Positions 1 to 9,724 are shown, counted from the first letter of the stretch. The stretch is DNA of 64,000 nt from Treponema sp. (GCA_024400955.1 JAKSLY010000005.1:1-64000), one strand, 5' to 3'. Numbers and translations are program-made. The notes: generated from the letters alone by a model not told the origin.

Positions 1-47
1 AACACACATTCGAAGCAAGTGCGTACGAATGTGCAGATTTCATCGAA

Positions 48-84
48 TGAACTAATTTTCATCCAAAGAATGAAAATTAGTTCA
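48..84. terminator. 15-bp perfect inverted repeat over the glnN stop codon
   Basis: Positions 48-62 and 70-84 are exact reverse complements around a 7-base loop. The stop codon of the minus-strand glutamine synthetase gene (82-84) lies in the stem. There is no clear U-run after it on the minus strand. It may be a 3'-end stabilising hairpin or a weak terminator. Confidence 0.6.
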
Positions 85-2175
85 AACCTTAAACATGAGA
101 TCCTCATAACTTGGGAATGGCTTGTATTCCTCGCCAAGGAGAGGCTCCATTCTGTCAAAGACATCCCTTGCTTCCTTCATGGCAGGAATAACCTTGTCTG
201 CGTAAATCCTTGAGCTTGCAGCAAAAGAAGACTGTCCGCATGCTTCCTTATGAAGTGCAGAAAGAACATCTGCCTTGTCCGAAAGTTCATTTACAAGACG
301 GTCAAGTTCAGCAAGGATCTTAACCTGTGCAGTAGCCTTAGCCCCTGGAACAACAGCCTTAAGCTGGCTGACTGTGGAACTCAGGTCCTTCATGTACCTG
401 AATGCAGAAGGAAGAATGTCCTTGTAAATCATCTCAAGCATGGTGTTCACTTCAATATTGATGATCTTTGAATACTTTTCAAGCTTGATTTCATAATGGC
501 TTTCCATCTCTGCCTTGGTGTAAACCTCAAGTTCCGTGTAAAGCCTTACGTTCTTCTCGTCCAGGTAGTGCTCCATGGCATCTGGAGTCGTGCGAAGGTT
601 CATGAGGCCGCGCTTTTCTGCTTCCTCAACCCAGCTCTGGTCATAGCCGTTGCCGTTGAAGATGATCTTCCAGTGAGCCGTAACCTCACGCTTGATGAGA
701 TCGCTCAAGGCAGTCTTGAAGTCAGAAGCCTTCTCAAGTTCATCAGCAAAGGACTTGAGGGTGTAAGCCGTGATGGAATTCAATGCAGTATTTGGCCCAG
801 AAATTGAAAGGGACGAACCAACCGAGCGGAATTCAAACCTGTTGCCTGTAAATGCAAATGGAGAGGTCCTGTTGCGGTCTGTTGAATCCTTTGGAATTGA
901 AGGAAGAACATCAGCCCCAATCGTCATTTTAGAAGCGCCAAACTTTGTAAGAGGAGTTCCATCCTTGATTGATTCAAGAATTGCATGAAGCTCGTCACCA
1001 AGATAGATGGAAATGATTGCAGGAGGAGCCTCACATGCTCCAAGGCGATGGTCGTTGCCGGCAGATGCCACGGAAATGCGAAGAAGATCCTGGTTTTCGT
1101 CAACAGCCTTTATGATTGCAGTAAGGAACAGAAGGAACTGTGCGTTTTCTGCAGGAGTCTTTCCAGGTTCAAGAAGGTTTTCACCCTGGTCGGTGGACAT
1201 GGACCAGTTGTTGTGCTTACCGCTTCCGTTTACGCCGGTATATGGCTTTTCATGGAGAAGGCACACAAGGCCATGGCGGCGGGCAACCTTCTTCATCACT
1301 TCCATGGTCAGCTGGTTCTGGTCTGCAGAAAGGTTTGTCGTGCTGAATATTGGGGCCATTTCGTGCTGGGCAGGAGCAGCCTCGTTATGTTCAGTCTTGG
1401 AAAGGATTCCATACTTCCACAATGTCTCGTTAAGGTCTTCCATGTATTTTACGATGCGTGGCTTCAATGCGGCAAAATACTGGTCGTCCATTTCCTGACC
1501 CTTGGATGGCTTTGCACCAAAAAGAGTGCGCCCGGTCATCTGAAGGTCCTTGCGTTCAAAATAAAGCTTTTCGTCAACGATAAAATATTCCTGCTCCGGG
1601 CCGACAGTGGTGCTTACATGCTTTACGTCGTTCTTTCCAAAAAGCCTGAGAATGCGCAGGGCCTGTTCATTGAGGACTTCCATTGAACGCAGGAGAGGTG
1701 TCTTCTTGTCCAGGGCCTCCCCCGTATAGGAACAGAAGGCCGTTGGAATGCAAAGGGTATGTTCCTTTACAAAAGGATAGGAAGTAGGATCCCAGACGGT
1801 ATAACCGCGGGCTTCGTATGTATCTCGGCTTCCGCCATTGGGAAAGGAAGAAGCGTCAGGTTCACCCTTTACAAGCTCCTTTCCGCTGAATGACATGATG
1901 ATGGTTCCGTCATCCTGTGGATTGATGAAACTGTCGTGCTTTTCGGCAGTAACTCCAGTCAAAGGCTGGAACCAGTGTGAATAATGGGTGGCGCCCTTTT
2001 CGATGGCCCACTCCTTCATTGCATGAGCGACAACATTTGCAACATCAAGCTGAAGAGGCTCCCCGTTGTCCAATGTCTTTTTCAATGCCTTAAACGTTTC
2101 CTTTGGAAGACGGTCCTTCATAACCTTCTGGTTAAAGACCATGCTTCCGAACAATTCCGGTACGCTAACTGCCAT
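82..2175 (-). CDS. glnN: type III glutamine synthetase
   Basis: 697 residues, the usual size for the large GSIII class and much longer than GlnA-I (about 450). It should ligate ammonia to glutamate using ATP in the cytoplasm. The N-terminus beginning [15 protein letters not shown] and the stretch with [11 protein letters not shown] (about residues 60-75) are typical of GSIII. Further GS signatures follow: GPEQEYF, then the ligand segment [10 protein letters not shown], and the C-terminal [16 protein letters not shown]. The start is supported by an AGGGG-like ribosome binding site a few bases upstream. The next gene on this strand is the ABC ATPase at 2346, which ends about 170 bases upstream, so glnN is probably its own unit. 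GSIII is common in Bacteroides, cyanobacteria and treponemes. Confidence 0.95.
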   Translation of the reverse strand: MAVSVPELFGSMVFNQKVMKDRLPKETFKALKKTLDNGEPLQLDVANVVAHAMKEWAIEKGATHYSHWFQPLTGVTAEKHDSFINPQDDGTIIMSFSGKELVKGEPDASSFPNGGSRDTYEARGYTVWDPTSYPFVKEHTLCIPTAFCSYTGEALDKKTPLLRSMEVLNEQALRILRLFGKNDVKHVSTTVGPEQEYFIVDEKLYFERKDLQMTGRTLFGAKPSKGQEMDDQYFAALKPRIVKYMEDLNETLWKYGILSKTEHNEAAPAQHEMAPIFSTTNLSADQNQLTMEVMKKVARRHGLVCLLHEKPYTGVNGSGKHNNWSMSTDQGENLLEPGKTPAENAQFLLFLTAIIKAVDENQDLLRISVASAGNDHRLGACEAPPAIISIYLGDELHAILESIKDGTPLTKFGASKMTIGADVLPSIPKDSTDRNRTSPFAFTGNRFEFRSVGSSLSISGPNTALNSITAYTLKSFADELEKASDFKTALSDLIKREVTAHWKIIFNGNGYDQSWVEEAEKRGLMNLRTTPDAMEHYLDEKNVRLYTELEVYTKAEMESHYEIKLEKYSKIINIEVNTMLEMIYKDILPSAFRYMKDLSSTVSQLKAVVPGAKATAQVKILAELDRLVNELSDKADVLSALHKEACGQSSFAASSRIYADKVIPAMKEARDVFDRMEPLLGEEYKPFPSYEDLMFKV

Positions 2176-2345
2176 TTGTAACCCCTGTTGGCATCCTGAG
2201 AAAATATATCCTGAGACACCCTTTTTTTATTCAGGCTTCGGCCCATGGATGCCGGAAACAAATCCAGCATGTTCCCGACGGCTGCACAAAATCCGACGGA
2301 AAATCCACAAGGCAAAACCTTCAGTATTTTTTTACATAAAAGTGA

Positions 2346-3131
2346 TCAGTTGATGACCATTCTGTCTGACAAAGCCCCGGAAGAATGGAACTTTTCAAGA
2401 AGATCCTGCACCTTAAGGTTCTTCTTTTCTTCCCCGGAAACATCAAAGACAATCTGGCCGCCAAGCATCATGATAAGACGGTTTCCATACTTGATGGCAT
2501 GATCCATGTTGTGTGTAACCATGAATGTGGTCAGGTGATCCTTCTGGACAAAATGGTCCGTCAGTTCAAGAACCTTTGCCGCAGTCTTTGGATCAAGGGC
2601 AGCCGTATGCTCATCAAGAAGAAGAAGCTTTGGCTTGTTCATGGTTGCCATCAAAAGGGTAACGGCCTGACGCTGACCTCCAGACAAAAGGCCAACCTTT
2701 GCATTCATTCTGGTTTCAAGACCAAGGTCAAGAAGGGCCAGCTGCTGGCGGTAAAAATCCCTTTCCTTTTCGCAAACACCCCAGCCAAGTCCACGCTTCT
2801 TTCCGCGGCGGTAAGCAAGGGCAAGGTTTTCTTCAATTTCCATGGTGCCTGCAGTACCGCGCATTGGATCCTGAAAAACACGGCCAAGGTACTTTGCACG
2901 CACGTGTTCCTTCTGTTCCGTAATGTCCTCACCGTCAAGCTTAATGGAACCCGTGTCGGAAAGGAAAACGCCTGCAATAAGGTTCAGCAGGGTGGACTTT
3001 CCTGCACCGTTTCCACCAATGACCGTAATGAAGTCTCCGTCGTTAATAGTAAGGGATATGTCCTTAAGGGCACGCTTTTCTGTAATTGTGCCCGGATTGA
3101 ATGTCTTGGAAATATGGTCAAGAACCAGCAT
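2346..3131 (-). CDS. ABC transporter ATP-binding protein (partner of ABC_sub_bind-type importer)
   Basis: 261-residue cytoplasmic ATPase. The Walker A motif GGNGAGKST is near residue 40, the signature LSGGQRQA near 149, Walker B LLLLDEHTAAL near 169, and the switch His follows in VTHNMDH. The start overlaps the permease stop by one base (TGATG), with GGAGG seven bases upstream, so the two are translationally coupled. This ATPase type pairs with permeases of the branched-chain/BMP class and PF04392 binding proteins, which in other bacteria import aromatic amino acids or other small organics. Substrate cannot be told from sequence. The matching binding protein is probably the one encoded at 8774-9724. 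Confidence 0.9.
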   Translation of the reverse strand: MLVLDHISKTFNPGTITEKRALKDISLTINDGDFITVIGGNGAGKSTLLNLIAGVFLSDTGSIKLDGEDITEQKEHVRAKYLGRVFQDPMRGTAGTMEIEENLALAYRRGKKRGLGWGVCEKERDFYRQQLALLDLGLETRMNAKVGLLSGGQRQAVTLLMATMNKPKLLLLDEHTAALDPKTAAKVLELTDHFVQKDHLTTFMVTHNMDHAIKYGNRLIMMLGGQIVFDVSGEEKKNLKVQDLLEKFHSSGALSDRMVIN

Positions 3132-4108
3132 CAGTTTCCTCCATTAGTTGAATCGGCAGCAAGTGGAACGGCCGGTCTTTTCTTTGGCATCTTCTGCTTG
3201 ATAACTGGAACAGAAAGTGCAACTGCAACTACAACCGCAGACAAAAGCTTAAGGTCCTGGGTCTTCATTCCCATCTGCAAGACGATGGCAATAATAAGCC
3301 TGTAAATTACGGAACCAAGAACGACTCCAACAAGACACCACCAGAATCCGTGCTTCTTTCCAAAGACAACCTCACCGATGATGATGGATGCAAGACCGAT
3401 GACGATGGTACCGATACCCATGCTTACATCACCAAACCTTTGCTGCTGCATTACCAGGGCACCGCTCAAGGCAACCAGGGCATTGGAAATCATGAGGGCA
3501 AGAATCTGCATTGAATCCGTATTGATTCCCTGGGCACGGCTCATGTCAGGATTGTCTCCAGTGGCACGGATTGCGCTTCCCTGCTCGGTTCCAAAATACC
3601 AGTAAAGGGCAGCAATGATGATTCCGCAGTAAACAATGCCCATGATAAGGCTTGCCATTGAAGAATAGCTTATGGGGAAAGTCTGGCCAAGGTTAAGTGT
3701 ATTTGTAATCCAGTTTACGATGGTCTTATGAGCACGGGTCAAAGGCTGGTTAGGTCCGCCAAGAATGTGAAGGTTGATGGAATAAAGGGCAAGCTGAACG
3801 AGAATACCTGCAAGGATTCCCGGGATCCTGAGTTTTGTCGTAAGGCATCCCGTAATGAGTCCTGCAAGGGAACCTGCCAAAGTGGCAACAAGAACTGCAA
3901 CAAGGGGATTTACTCCGCTTACAATAAGCAGGGCACATGTACATCCGCCAAGGGCAAAGCTTCCGTCAACAGTCATGTCAGCAAAATCAAGAATCTTGAA
4001 AGTAATGTAAACACCAAGGGCCATAATGCCCCACAAAACACCCTGAGCCACAGCACCAAGCATGGCCCCGGAAAAAGGAATAAGAAAATCCATAAATGAG
4101 TCAAACAT
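3131..4108 (-). CDS. ABC transporter permease
   Basis: 325-residue polytopic inner-membrane permease (about 8-9 hydrophobic segments) of the BPD_transp_2 type used by branched-chain amino acid, BMP and ABC_sub_bind importers. The phrase DFADMTVDGSF near residue 43 and the loop GDNPDMSRAQGI near residue 195 are typical of that family. An upstream in-frame ATG at 4117 exists, but it lies inside a TATAAT -10 box (4116-4121), so I prefer the ATG at 4108. The gene is co-transcribed with the ATPase downstream. The binding-protein gene normally found next to it lies 4.6 kb away, beyond a divergent block of cell-envelope genes. Confidence 0.88.
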   Translation of the reverse strand: MFDSFMDFLIPFSGAMLGAVAQGVLWGIMALGVYITFKILDFADMTVDGSFALGGCTCALLIVSGVNPLVAVLVATLAGSLAGLITGCLTTKLRIPGILAGILVQLALYSINLHILGGPNQPLTRAHKTIVNWITNTLNLGQTFPISYSSMASLIMGIVYCGIIIAALYWYFGTEQGSAIRATGDNPDMSRAQGINTDSMQILALMISNALVALSGALVMQQQRFGDVSMGIGTIVIGLASIIIGEVVFGKKHGFWWCLVGVVLGSVIYRLIIAIVLQMGMKTQDLKLLSAVVVAVALSVPVIKQKMPKKRPAVPLAADSTNGGN

Positions 4109-4115
4109 GGCACCC

Positions 4116-4145
4116 ATTATACTATGTTTTCTACTATAAATTCAA
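4116..4145 (-). promoter_or_regulatory. promoter of the ABC permease operon, predicted leaderless
   Basis: On the minus strand TTGAAT (4145-4140), an 18-base spacer and TATAAT (4121-4116) are followed by only seven bases before the ATG at 4108. No Shine-Dalgarno site is present. Confidence 0.55.
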
Positions 4146-4166
4146 TCTTACACCATGAATTCAAAA

Positions 4167-4195
4167 TTGTAATTTCCCCGTAAAAAAGGTAGAAT
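4167..4195 (+). promoter_or_regulatory. promoter of the acyltransferase gene, predicted leaderless
   Basis: TTGTAA (4167-4172), 17 bases, TAGAAT (4190-4195), then six bases to the ATG at 4202. The transcription start would fall on or next to the start codon. It faces away from the permease promoter. Confidence 0.55.
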
Positions 4196-4201
4196 CAACT
4201 C

Positions 4202-4987
4202 ATGAAGATTAAGCATGAGACAATAACCTATAGGGATGAACTGAATGACGAATTTGCCTTTGACAGCATAACGCCCCGCAAGATTGGAAAGGATTACGTT
4301 TACGTCTACAAATCCCTTTTCAAGAAATTCACAAGGTTCTTCTGGTACCGTCTTGTGGCCTTCCCCCCTGCAAAAATTTACCTGGTTCTTTTCCAGCACC
4401 ATAAGATCGTCAACAAACACCTCATAGCAAGGAATGCAAGAAAGACCGGGTGCTTCATCTACGGAAACCACACCCACAACATGAACGACGCCCTGATTCC
4501 AACCATGGTTTCCTTTCCAAAAAGCGTCCACGTCATCGTCCATCCAAACAACATCTCCATGCCGGTCCTTGGACGCATAACCCCAAGCCTTGGAGCCATT
4601 CCTCTTCCCGACGACAGGGAATCAACAAAAAACTTCATGGACTGCATAGACTACCGCATCAAGGAAAAGAAATGCCTGTGCATCTATCCCGAGGCCCACA
4701 TCTGGCCCTACTACACAAAGATCCGCCCCTTTACATCCCTGTCCTTCCGCTATCCGGTGCAGTACAACGTGCCAAGCTTCTGCTTTGTCAACACATACCA
4801 GAAACGCCGCTTTTCCAAGATGCCAAAGGTCGTGACCTATGTGGAAGGACCATTCTGGCCGGATACAAGCCTTTCCCCAAAGGAGCAGAGGGAAGACTTG
4901 AGGAACCGCATCTACGAAACCATGTGCCGCCTTGCAGAACACAGCAATGTTGAATTGATAAAATACGTAAAGGCCACGCCGGAATGA
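4202..4987 (+). CDS. PlsC-like 1-acylglycerophosphate acyltransferase family protein
   Basis: 261 residues, lysophospholipid acyltransferase fold. The acyltransferase motif I is GNHTHNMND near residue 82, with one extra residue between the His and the Asp compared with the classic NHX4D. The substrate motif is YPEAHIWPYYTK near residue 161, in place of FPEGTRS. This subclass usually acylates a lysophospholipid or a glycolipid at the inner membrane, and the exact acceptor is unknown. It is the first gene of a plus-strand block with two GT8 enzymes, one of them fused to a second PlsC domain, which suggests glycolipid anchor synthesis. It is less likely to be the housekeeping PlsC because of the divergent motif and the neighbourhood. 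Confidence 0.8.
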   Translation: MKIKHETITYRDELNDEFAFDSITPRKIGKDYVYVYKSLFKKFTRFFWYRLVAFPPAKIYLVLFQHHKIVNKHLIARNARKTGCFIYGNHTHNMNDALIPTMVSFPKSVHVIVHPNNISMPVLGRITPSLGAIPLPDDRESTKNFMDCIDYRIKEKKCLCIYPEAHIWPYYTKIRPFTSLSFRYPVQYNVPSFCFVNTYQKRRFSKMPKVVTYVEGPFWPDTSLSPKEQREDLRNRIYETMCRLAEHSNVELIKYVKATPE

Positions 4988-5141
4988 ACTGCAAGGCCCG
5001 GTCCTAAACCCATTCAGCGGCCCGCCACAACTCACCCCGGAATCCCACAAGCCACCAGCTGCCATGCAAATTTTCCACATTACTTGAAACTCATTGCAAA
5101 ATATGCAATGATATTCAACCTATTTCAAACAAGGGCCTTTT

Positions 5142-5984
5142 ATGATTAACATTTTATTCTGTGGGAACGACAAGGTTTTTGACGGTTTCCTCACATGCGC
5201 ACTATCCATCCTCAAGAGAACTGCAAGCAGTGAACCCTTTCACTTTTACATATTCACCCTTGACCTGCAGGACATAAACCCAAAATACAAGGCAATCTCC
5301 GACAGGCACATACGCTTTTTTGATTCCGTCATAAAGGAATACAACAGGGAAAACCAGGTTACCAAAATCGACGTAACTGAAATCTACAACAGTGAATTCC
5401 GCGGCTGTCCCAATGAAATGTGCTACACATCTCCGTACACCCTGCTTCGCCTTTTTGCGGACCTTGTTCCCCAGATGCCATCAAAGATCCTTTACCTTGA
5501 CGCAGACGTCCTCTTCAACAGGGACATTGAGCTTCTCTACGGCAAGGACATTTCCAATGTGGAATATGCAGGCGCCCACGACCACTACTTCAAGCTCATA
5601 ATTCCGTTCATGAACCCGCGCTACACCAATGCCGGAGTCCTCCTCTTTAACATGGACATGTGCCGCAAGACCGAGCTTTTCAGGAAAGCGCGAAACCTCA
5701 TCAAGACCAGGAAACTGGTTTTTGCAGACCAGAGCGCCATCAACCGCAGCACAACAAGAAAGCTTCTTCTCTCGCAGAGATTCAACGACCAGAAATTCCT
5801 ATATCCAAAGACCGTCATCAGGCATTTTTCCCAGCGCCTCTTTTACACCCCCTTCCCACATGTGGCAAACGTAAAGCAGTGGGACGTCCAGGGCGTACAC
5901 AAGATCTACAGGTACTTCTGCTTTGACGACATCCTCATGGAATACGTCTATCTGATCAACAAATTCAACAGGGACTATAAGTAG
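5142..5984 (+). CDS. glycosyltransferase family 8 protein
   Basis: 280 residues of GT-A fold. The N-terminus INILFCGND is the nucleotide-sugar entry strand. The metal-binding DXD is D120-A-D122 in ILYLDADVLFN, followed by the family pattern NAGVLLFNMD near residue 165 and an FADQSAIN acceptor-side segment near residue 195. GT8 enzymes use UDP-galactose or UDP-glucose and keep the anomeric configuration. No signal peptide or membrane segment is seen, so it is probably cytoplasmic or peripheral. It lies between two acyltransferase-domain genes, consistent with building a sugar head group on a lipid. Confidence 0.88.
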   Translation: MINILFCGNDKVFDGFLTCALSILKRTASSEPFHFYIFTLDLQDINPKYKAISDRHIRFFDSVIKEYNRENQVTKIDVTEIYNSEFRGCPNEMCYTSPYTLLRLFADLVPQMPSKILYLDADVLFNRDIELLYGKDISNVEYAGAHDHYFKLIIPFMNPRYTNAGVLLFNMDMCRKTELFRKARNLIKTRKLVFADQSAINRSTTRKLLLSQRFNDQKFLYPKTVIRHFSQRLFYTPFPHVANVKQWDVQGVHKIYRYFCFDDILMEYVYLINKFNRDYK

Positions 5985-6080
5985 CTTTAAGCGAAAAAAG
6001 CCCTCCCTATCTTGAAAAAAACTTGGACTGATCCATTCACCTTAACAAAGAAATCTAATGGACGGTCAAGGAAGGAAAAT

Positions 6081-7889
6081 ATGGGTAACGAAACAGTACC
6101 GGTGTTCTTTGCATGCGACGACAACTTCGTAAAGTACACCATGGTAGCCATCACGTCCTTGAAGGCAAACGCAAGCAGGGACAGGAAGTATGACATTCAC
6201 ATCTTGTGCATCAAGATCACTGACGTCATGAAGAAAAAGTGCCTGGAACTTTCAGACGACACTTTCCGCATCACTTTTGACGACGTAACGGATTACATGA
6301 AGGCAATCAGCTACAAGATGCCTATCCGCGACTACTACTCAAAGACAACCTACTACAGGCTTTTCATTGCAGAAATGTTCCCCCAGTACGACAAGGCCAT
6401 CTACATCGACTCTGACCTTGTAGTCAAGGGCGACATCTCGGAAATGTACGACATCGACATCACGGGATCCTATGTTGGCGCAACCTTCGAGCAGGTAATG
6501 CAGGTGGACATCTTTGCCGAATACACGGAAAAGGCCCTGGGCATTCCAAGAGACGACTACTTCAATGCAGGCGTTCTCCTCATCAACTGCGTGATGTGGC
6601 GCGAGAACAAGGTTCTTGACCAGTTCATCAAGCTCCTCCATGAATTCACCTTCGTGGTTGCACAGGACCAGGACTACCTTAACGTTCTTTTCCAGGACAA
6701 GTACACGAAGATTCCAAAATGCTGGGACTGCGAAACTTTCCAGCCGTCGGTTTCAATGGAAGATGCAAAGATCATCCACTACATCTTTACGGAAAAGCCA
6801 TGGCACTACAAGGACTGCACCTACGCCGAGGAATTCTGGAAGTGGGCAAGGCAGACATCCGTAATCGACCTGATCGAAAAGGACCTTGCAGATTATCCTG
6901 AAGAAAAAAAGGAAGCCGACAAGAACTTCTACGACAACTTCGTGGTGTTCACCCGTAAGGAAATCGACAGGCCGGACACATACTACAACCGCCAGCTCAA
7001 GCTTAAGGAAACAAGAAAGAACAAGGCTCTCCCATGGAAGACAACAAACGGAACTCCACAGGCCCAGAGCCGTCTTGAGGTAATCGAACGCATCAAGCAG
7101 TACGAAGCTGAAGGAAAATGGGACAAGGACGCAGAAATCGACGTACCTGCAAAGCCAATTCTCCCTGGAACCGTAGACTTCAAGCGCAGGAAGCTTTCAA
7201 GCAGAATCAAGGCATACTTTGCATTCGTCAGCGCAAGAAGGTTCGTGGACGTCCTCAAGACACAGAAGCAGTTTGTCCTCAAGGAAATCGTTGGCTTTGA
7301 AAACATCGAGAACCTTGAAGGCGGAGCCGTAATCACATGCAACCACTTCAACGCCCTTGACAGCTTTGCAATCCAGGAAGTATTTGACAAGCTCCACAGG
7401 CAGAAGGCCCATTCAAAGAGCCGCCTTTTCCGCGTAATCACGGAAGCAAACTACACCACATACCCGGGATTCTACGGAAAGCTCATGCGCAACTGCAACA
7501 CCCTTCCGTTAAGCACAAACCACAAGGTAATGAACGAATTCATGCATGCAACCATTGACCTCCTCAAGGAAGGAAACTTCGTCATCATCTATCCGGAACA
7601 GTCCATGTGGTGGAACTACAGAAAGCCAAAGCCCGTAAAGCGCGGCGGATTCACCATCGCACTTAAGGCAAAGGTTCCGGTGATTCCATGCTTCATAACC
7701 ATGAGGGATACGGATGTTGTGGACGGAGACGGATTCTTCGTTCAGGAATACACAATTCACGTAGGCAAGCCGATTTACGCACCTAAGGAAGGAAACAGGA
7801 TAGAAGCTTCTGAAGAAATGATGAAGGAAAACTATTCCCAGTGGAAGTCCATCTACGAAAAGACCTACGAAATTCCTCTGAGCTACTAG
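6081..7889 (+). CDS. fusion protein: GT8 glycosyltransferase + PlsC-like acyltransferase
   Basis: 602 residues from the ATG at 6081, chosen because AAGGAAGGA sits just upstream. A TTG 69 bases earlier has no such support. Residues 1-270 are a GT8 domain with DXD at D110-S-D112 (AIYIDSDLVV) and NAGVLLINC. After a charged linker (about 280-370) comes a PlsC domain with NHX4D at H422-D427, YPEQSMWWNYRKP near residue 507, and a VPVIPCF segment. One chain therefore carries a sugar transferase and an acyl transferase, which suggests sequential glycosylation and acylation of one lipid or glycan at the inner membrane. Fusions of these two domains are unusual. Substrates are unknown. Confidence 0.88.
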   Translation: MGNETVPVFFACDDNFVKYTMVAITSLKANASRDRKYDIHILCIKITDVMKKKCLELSDDTFRITFDDVTDYMKAISYKMPIRDYYSKTTYYRLFIAEMFPQYDKAIYIDSDLVVKGDISEMYDIDITGSYVGATFEQVMQVDIFAEYTEKALGIPRDDYFNAGVLLINCVMWRENKVLDQFIKLLHEFTFVVAQDQDYLNVLFQDKYTKIPKCWDCETFQPSVSMEDAKIIHYIFTEKPWHYKDCTYAEEFWKWARQTSVIDLIEKDLADYPEEKKEADKNFYDNFVVFTRKEIDRPDTYYNRQLKLKETRKNKALPWKTTNGTPQAQSRLEVIERIKQYEAEGKWDKDAEIDVPAKPILPGTVDFKRRKLSSRIKAYFAFVSARRFVDVLKTQKQFVLKEIVGFENIENLEGGAVITCNHFNALDSFAIQEVFDKLHRQKAHSKSRLFRVITEANYTTYPGFYGKLMRNCNTLPLSTNHKVMNEFMHATIDLLKEGNFVIIYPEQSMWWNYRKPKPVKRGGFTIALKAKVPVIPCFITMRDTDVVDGDGFFVQEYTIHVGKPIYAPKEGNRIEASEEMMKENYSQWKSIYEKTYEIPLSY

Positions 7890-7890
7890 G

Positions 7891-8706
7891 ATGAAGAACA
7901 TAATGCTATGCCTGGCACTGATGCTTGTTTCCATGACAGATGGATTTGCACAGGCCGGGGGCTCGGGAAAAGCCGGCGAACTGATCGACAGTTTCTTTGA
8001 CCTTCGCATGGAACTTACCAGCATGGAGGACACGGACCAGATCATAGGTGCCATCGATTCCTTCTGGGAGAACAATTCATCGCAAATCAGGGGCCTTGGA
8101 CAGCAGGAACAGCTTGTAATGGAAGCCTTTTGCGTAATGGAACGCTACAACTACCTTTACCAGCTTCCGGGGCAGGACAAGGTTCAGCATGAGGAACTTG
8201 GAAAGATCAGGGCCAAGATGGAAGAATTCCGCGGCAATAAGGACAATGGGGAATTCAGCAAATACTTCCTGTGCACCCAGGCAGACGTGACCTCCTGCTA
8301 CATGGGATATTCCGTGGCTGACGTGATGAAGTACGGAAAAAGCCTTAAGCCACTGTACGAAAGCGCCGTTGAAAAGGATCCATCCTTCAGCTACGGCCTT
8401 ACAAACCTGGCCCAGTACAATTTCTGGGCCCCGGGAATTGCAGGGGGATCCAAGCAGAAGGCCATCGAATACTGCAAGAGAGCCTACGATGCAGCTTCCA
8501 CCACAAGCCAGAAGTTTTTTGCAGGAATCTTCTATTCACAGATGCTGTATGAAACGGGAAAAAAGGACCAGTGCAGCCAGATAATGAAGCAGGTCCAGCA
8601 GCTGCAGCCCCAGAGCCTTTACGTCAGGAAGATCCTCGACGCCAACAGCCAGGGCATGTCCCTCTTTGAATACAACAAGAAGAATTCAAAGCTCAGCAAG
8701 GAATAA
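7891..8706 (+). CDS. exported helical-repeat (TPR-like) protein
   Basis: 271 residues. The N-terminus has a signal peptide with likely cleavage after FAQA near residue 22. The rest is helical. Residues about 140-230 contain TPR-like units, including a segment with PGIAGGSKQKAIEYCKRAYD, then a further helix pair ending in LQPQSLYVRK. The arrangement recalls the TatT/TRAP-associated periplasmic repeat proteins of treponemes, but there is no TRAP transporter gene here, so I do not assign that role. It starts one base after the GT8-PlsC fusion stop and is probably co-translated with it, so a periplasmic partner role in the same glycolipid pathway is possible. Confidence 0.75.
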   Translation: MKNIMLCLALMLVSMTDGFAQAGGSGKAGELIDSFFDLRMELTSMEDTDQIIGAIDSFWENNSSQIRGLGQQEQLVMEAFCVMERYNYLYQLPGQDKVQHEELGKIRAKMEEFRGNKDNGEFSKYFLCTQADVTSCYMGYSVADVMKYGKSLKPLYESAVEKDPSFSYGLTNLAQYNFWAPGIAGGSKQKAIEYCKRAYDAASTTSQKFFAGIFYSQMLYETGKKDQCSQIMKQVQQLQPQSLYVRKILDANSQGMSLFEYNKKNSKLSKE

Positions 8707-8757
8707 AAAAAAATGGCGCGTAATGGAGTGCACTTCACTTCATTACGCGCCATTTTT
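8707..8757. terminator. bidirectional intrinsic terminator
   Basis: A run of A, a stem of about 21 bp (AATGGCGCGTAATG ... ending CATTACGCGCCATT) with one G-T pair and a 5-base loop, then a run of T. It lies between convergent genes ending at 8706 and 8774 and has A/T tracts on both sides, so it can serve both strands. Confidence 0.9.
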
Positions 8758-8773
8758 TATATTAAGAACGTCC

Positions 8774-9724
8774 TTACTTCAGAAGGTCTGCTGGAATCTC
8801 AATTCCAAGAGCCTTTACAGTATCCTTGTTGTATGTGAAGTCACATGTAGAAAGGTACTGGATTGGCATTGAAGCAGGTTTCTTTCCATTAATAACTTCA
8901 ACAGCCATCTTTGCAGTCTGCTTTCCAAGCTCATAATAGTTGATTCCGTATGTTGCAAGTCCGCCACCCTGGCACATTCCGTCTTCACCTACGATTGTAG
9001 GAATCTTTGCAGGAATTGTAACGAGGGAAACAGTTGCCATTGTAGAGGCAATCATGTTGTCAGTAGGAGTGTAGATTGCATCAACCTTTCCAACGAGGGA
9101 CTGAACAACCTGCTGAACTTCGTTTGTATTTGAAACCGTTGCATCAACATACTTGAGTCCAAGCCTGTCGCATTCCTTCTTTGCAAGGTTGATCTGGAAC
9201 CTTGAATTTTCTTCGCTTGAGCAGTAAAGCATTCCGACCGTCTTTGCATTTGGAATAAGACGCTTGAGAAGCTGAATCTGTGCAGCACAAGGTGTAAGGT
9301 CAGAAGTACCGGTAACATTTGTACCAGGCATTTCATTTGATTCAACAAGGCCTGCTGTCTTAGGGTCTGTAACGGCAGTCACGAGAACCGGAATGGTCTC
9401 AGTCTTGTTGGCAACGGCCTGGGCTGCAGGAGTTGCAATGGCAAAGATAAGGTCACATCTCTGGGAAATGAGCTTGTCTGCAATGGTAACGCAGTTTGCC
9501 TGTTCTCCCTGGGCATTTTCATAGATGATCTTTACGTTCTGACCTTCAACATAGCCAAGTTCCTTAAGTCCATCAACAAATCCCTTGTAGGAAGCATCGA
9601 GGGCAGGATGTTCAACAAGCTGAATTGCACCAATTTTTACCTGCTTCTGTTTTTTTGCAGCAAAAGCGGTGGAAGCTGCAGAAAGGGCTGCAAGAATCAT
9701 GGCAGCCTTTACGAGTTTTTTCAT
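8774..9724 (-). CDS. ABC transporter substrate-binding protein, ABC_sub_bind (PF04392) family
   Basis: 316 residues with a signal peptide (positive start, hydrophobic core, cleavage near AFA-A at residue 22). The mature part begins VKIGAIQLVEHPALDA and continues with GFVDGLKELGYVEGQN, both hallmarks of the TrpX/YP-type periplasmic binding family. Further family phrases are FAIATPAAQAVA near residue 95, AVTDPKTAGLV near 116, and TPTDNMIAS near 220. A GGAGG site lies nine bases before the ATG. The homologues I know of bind aromatic amino acids or other small ligands. It is the likely partner of the permease and ATPase at 2346-4108. Confidence 0.9.
   Translation of the reverse strand: MKKLVKAAMILAALSAASTAFAAKKQKQVKIGAIQLVEHPALDASYKGFVDGLKELGYVEGQNVKIIYENAQGEQANCVTIADKLISQRCDLIFAIATPAAQAVANKTETIPVLVTAVTDPKTAGLVESNEMPGTNVTGTSDLTPCAAQIQLLKRLIPNAKTVGMLYCSSEENSRFQINLAKKECDRLGLKYVDATVSNTNEVQQVVQSLVGKVDAIYTPTDNMIASTMATVSLVTIPAKIPTIVGEDGMCQGGGLATYGINYYELGKQTAKMAVEVINGKKPASMPIQYLSTCDFTYNKDTVKALGIEIPADLLK

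Noticed and set aside
985-1686. 233-residue open frame antisense to glnN
   Set aside because: Shadow of the glutamine synthetase coding frame. Composition and residues make no sensible protein.
7891-8706. TRAP-transporter TatT protein
   Set aside because: Similarity is only to the general repeat layout, and no TRAP transporter gene lies nearby.
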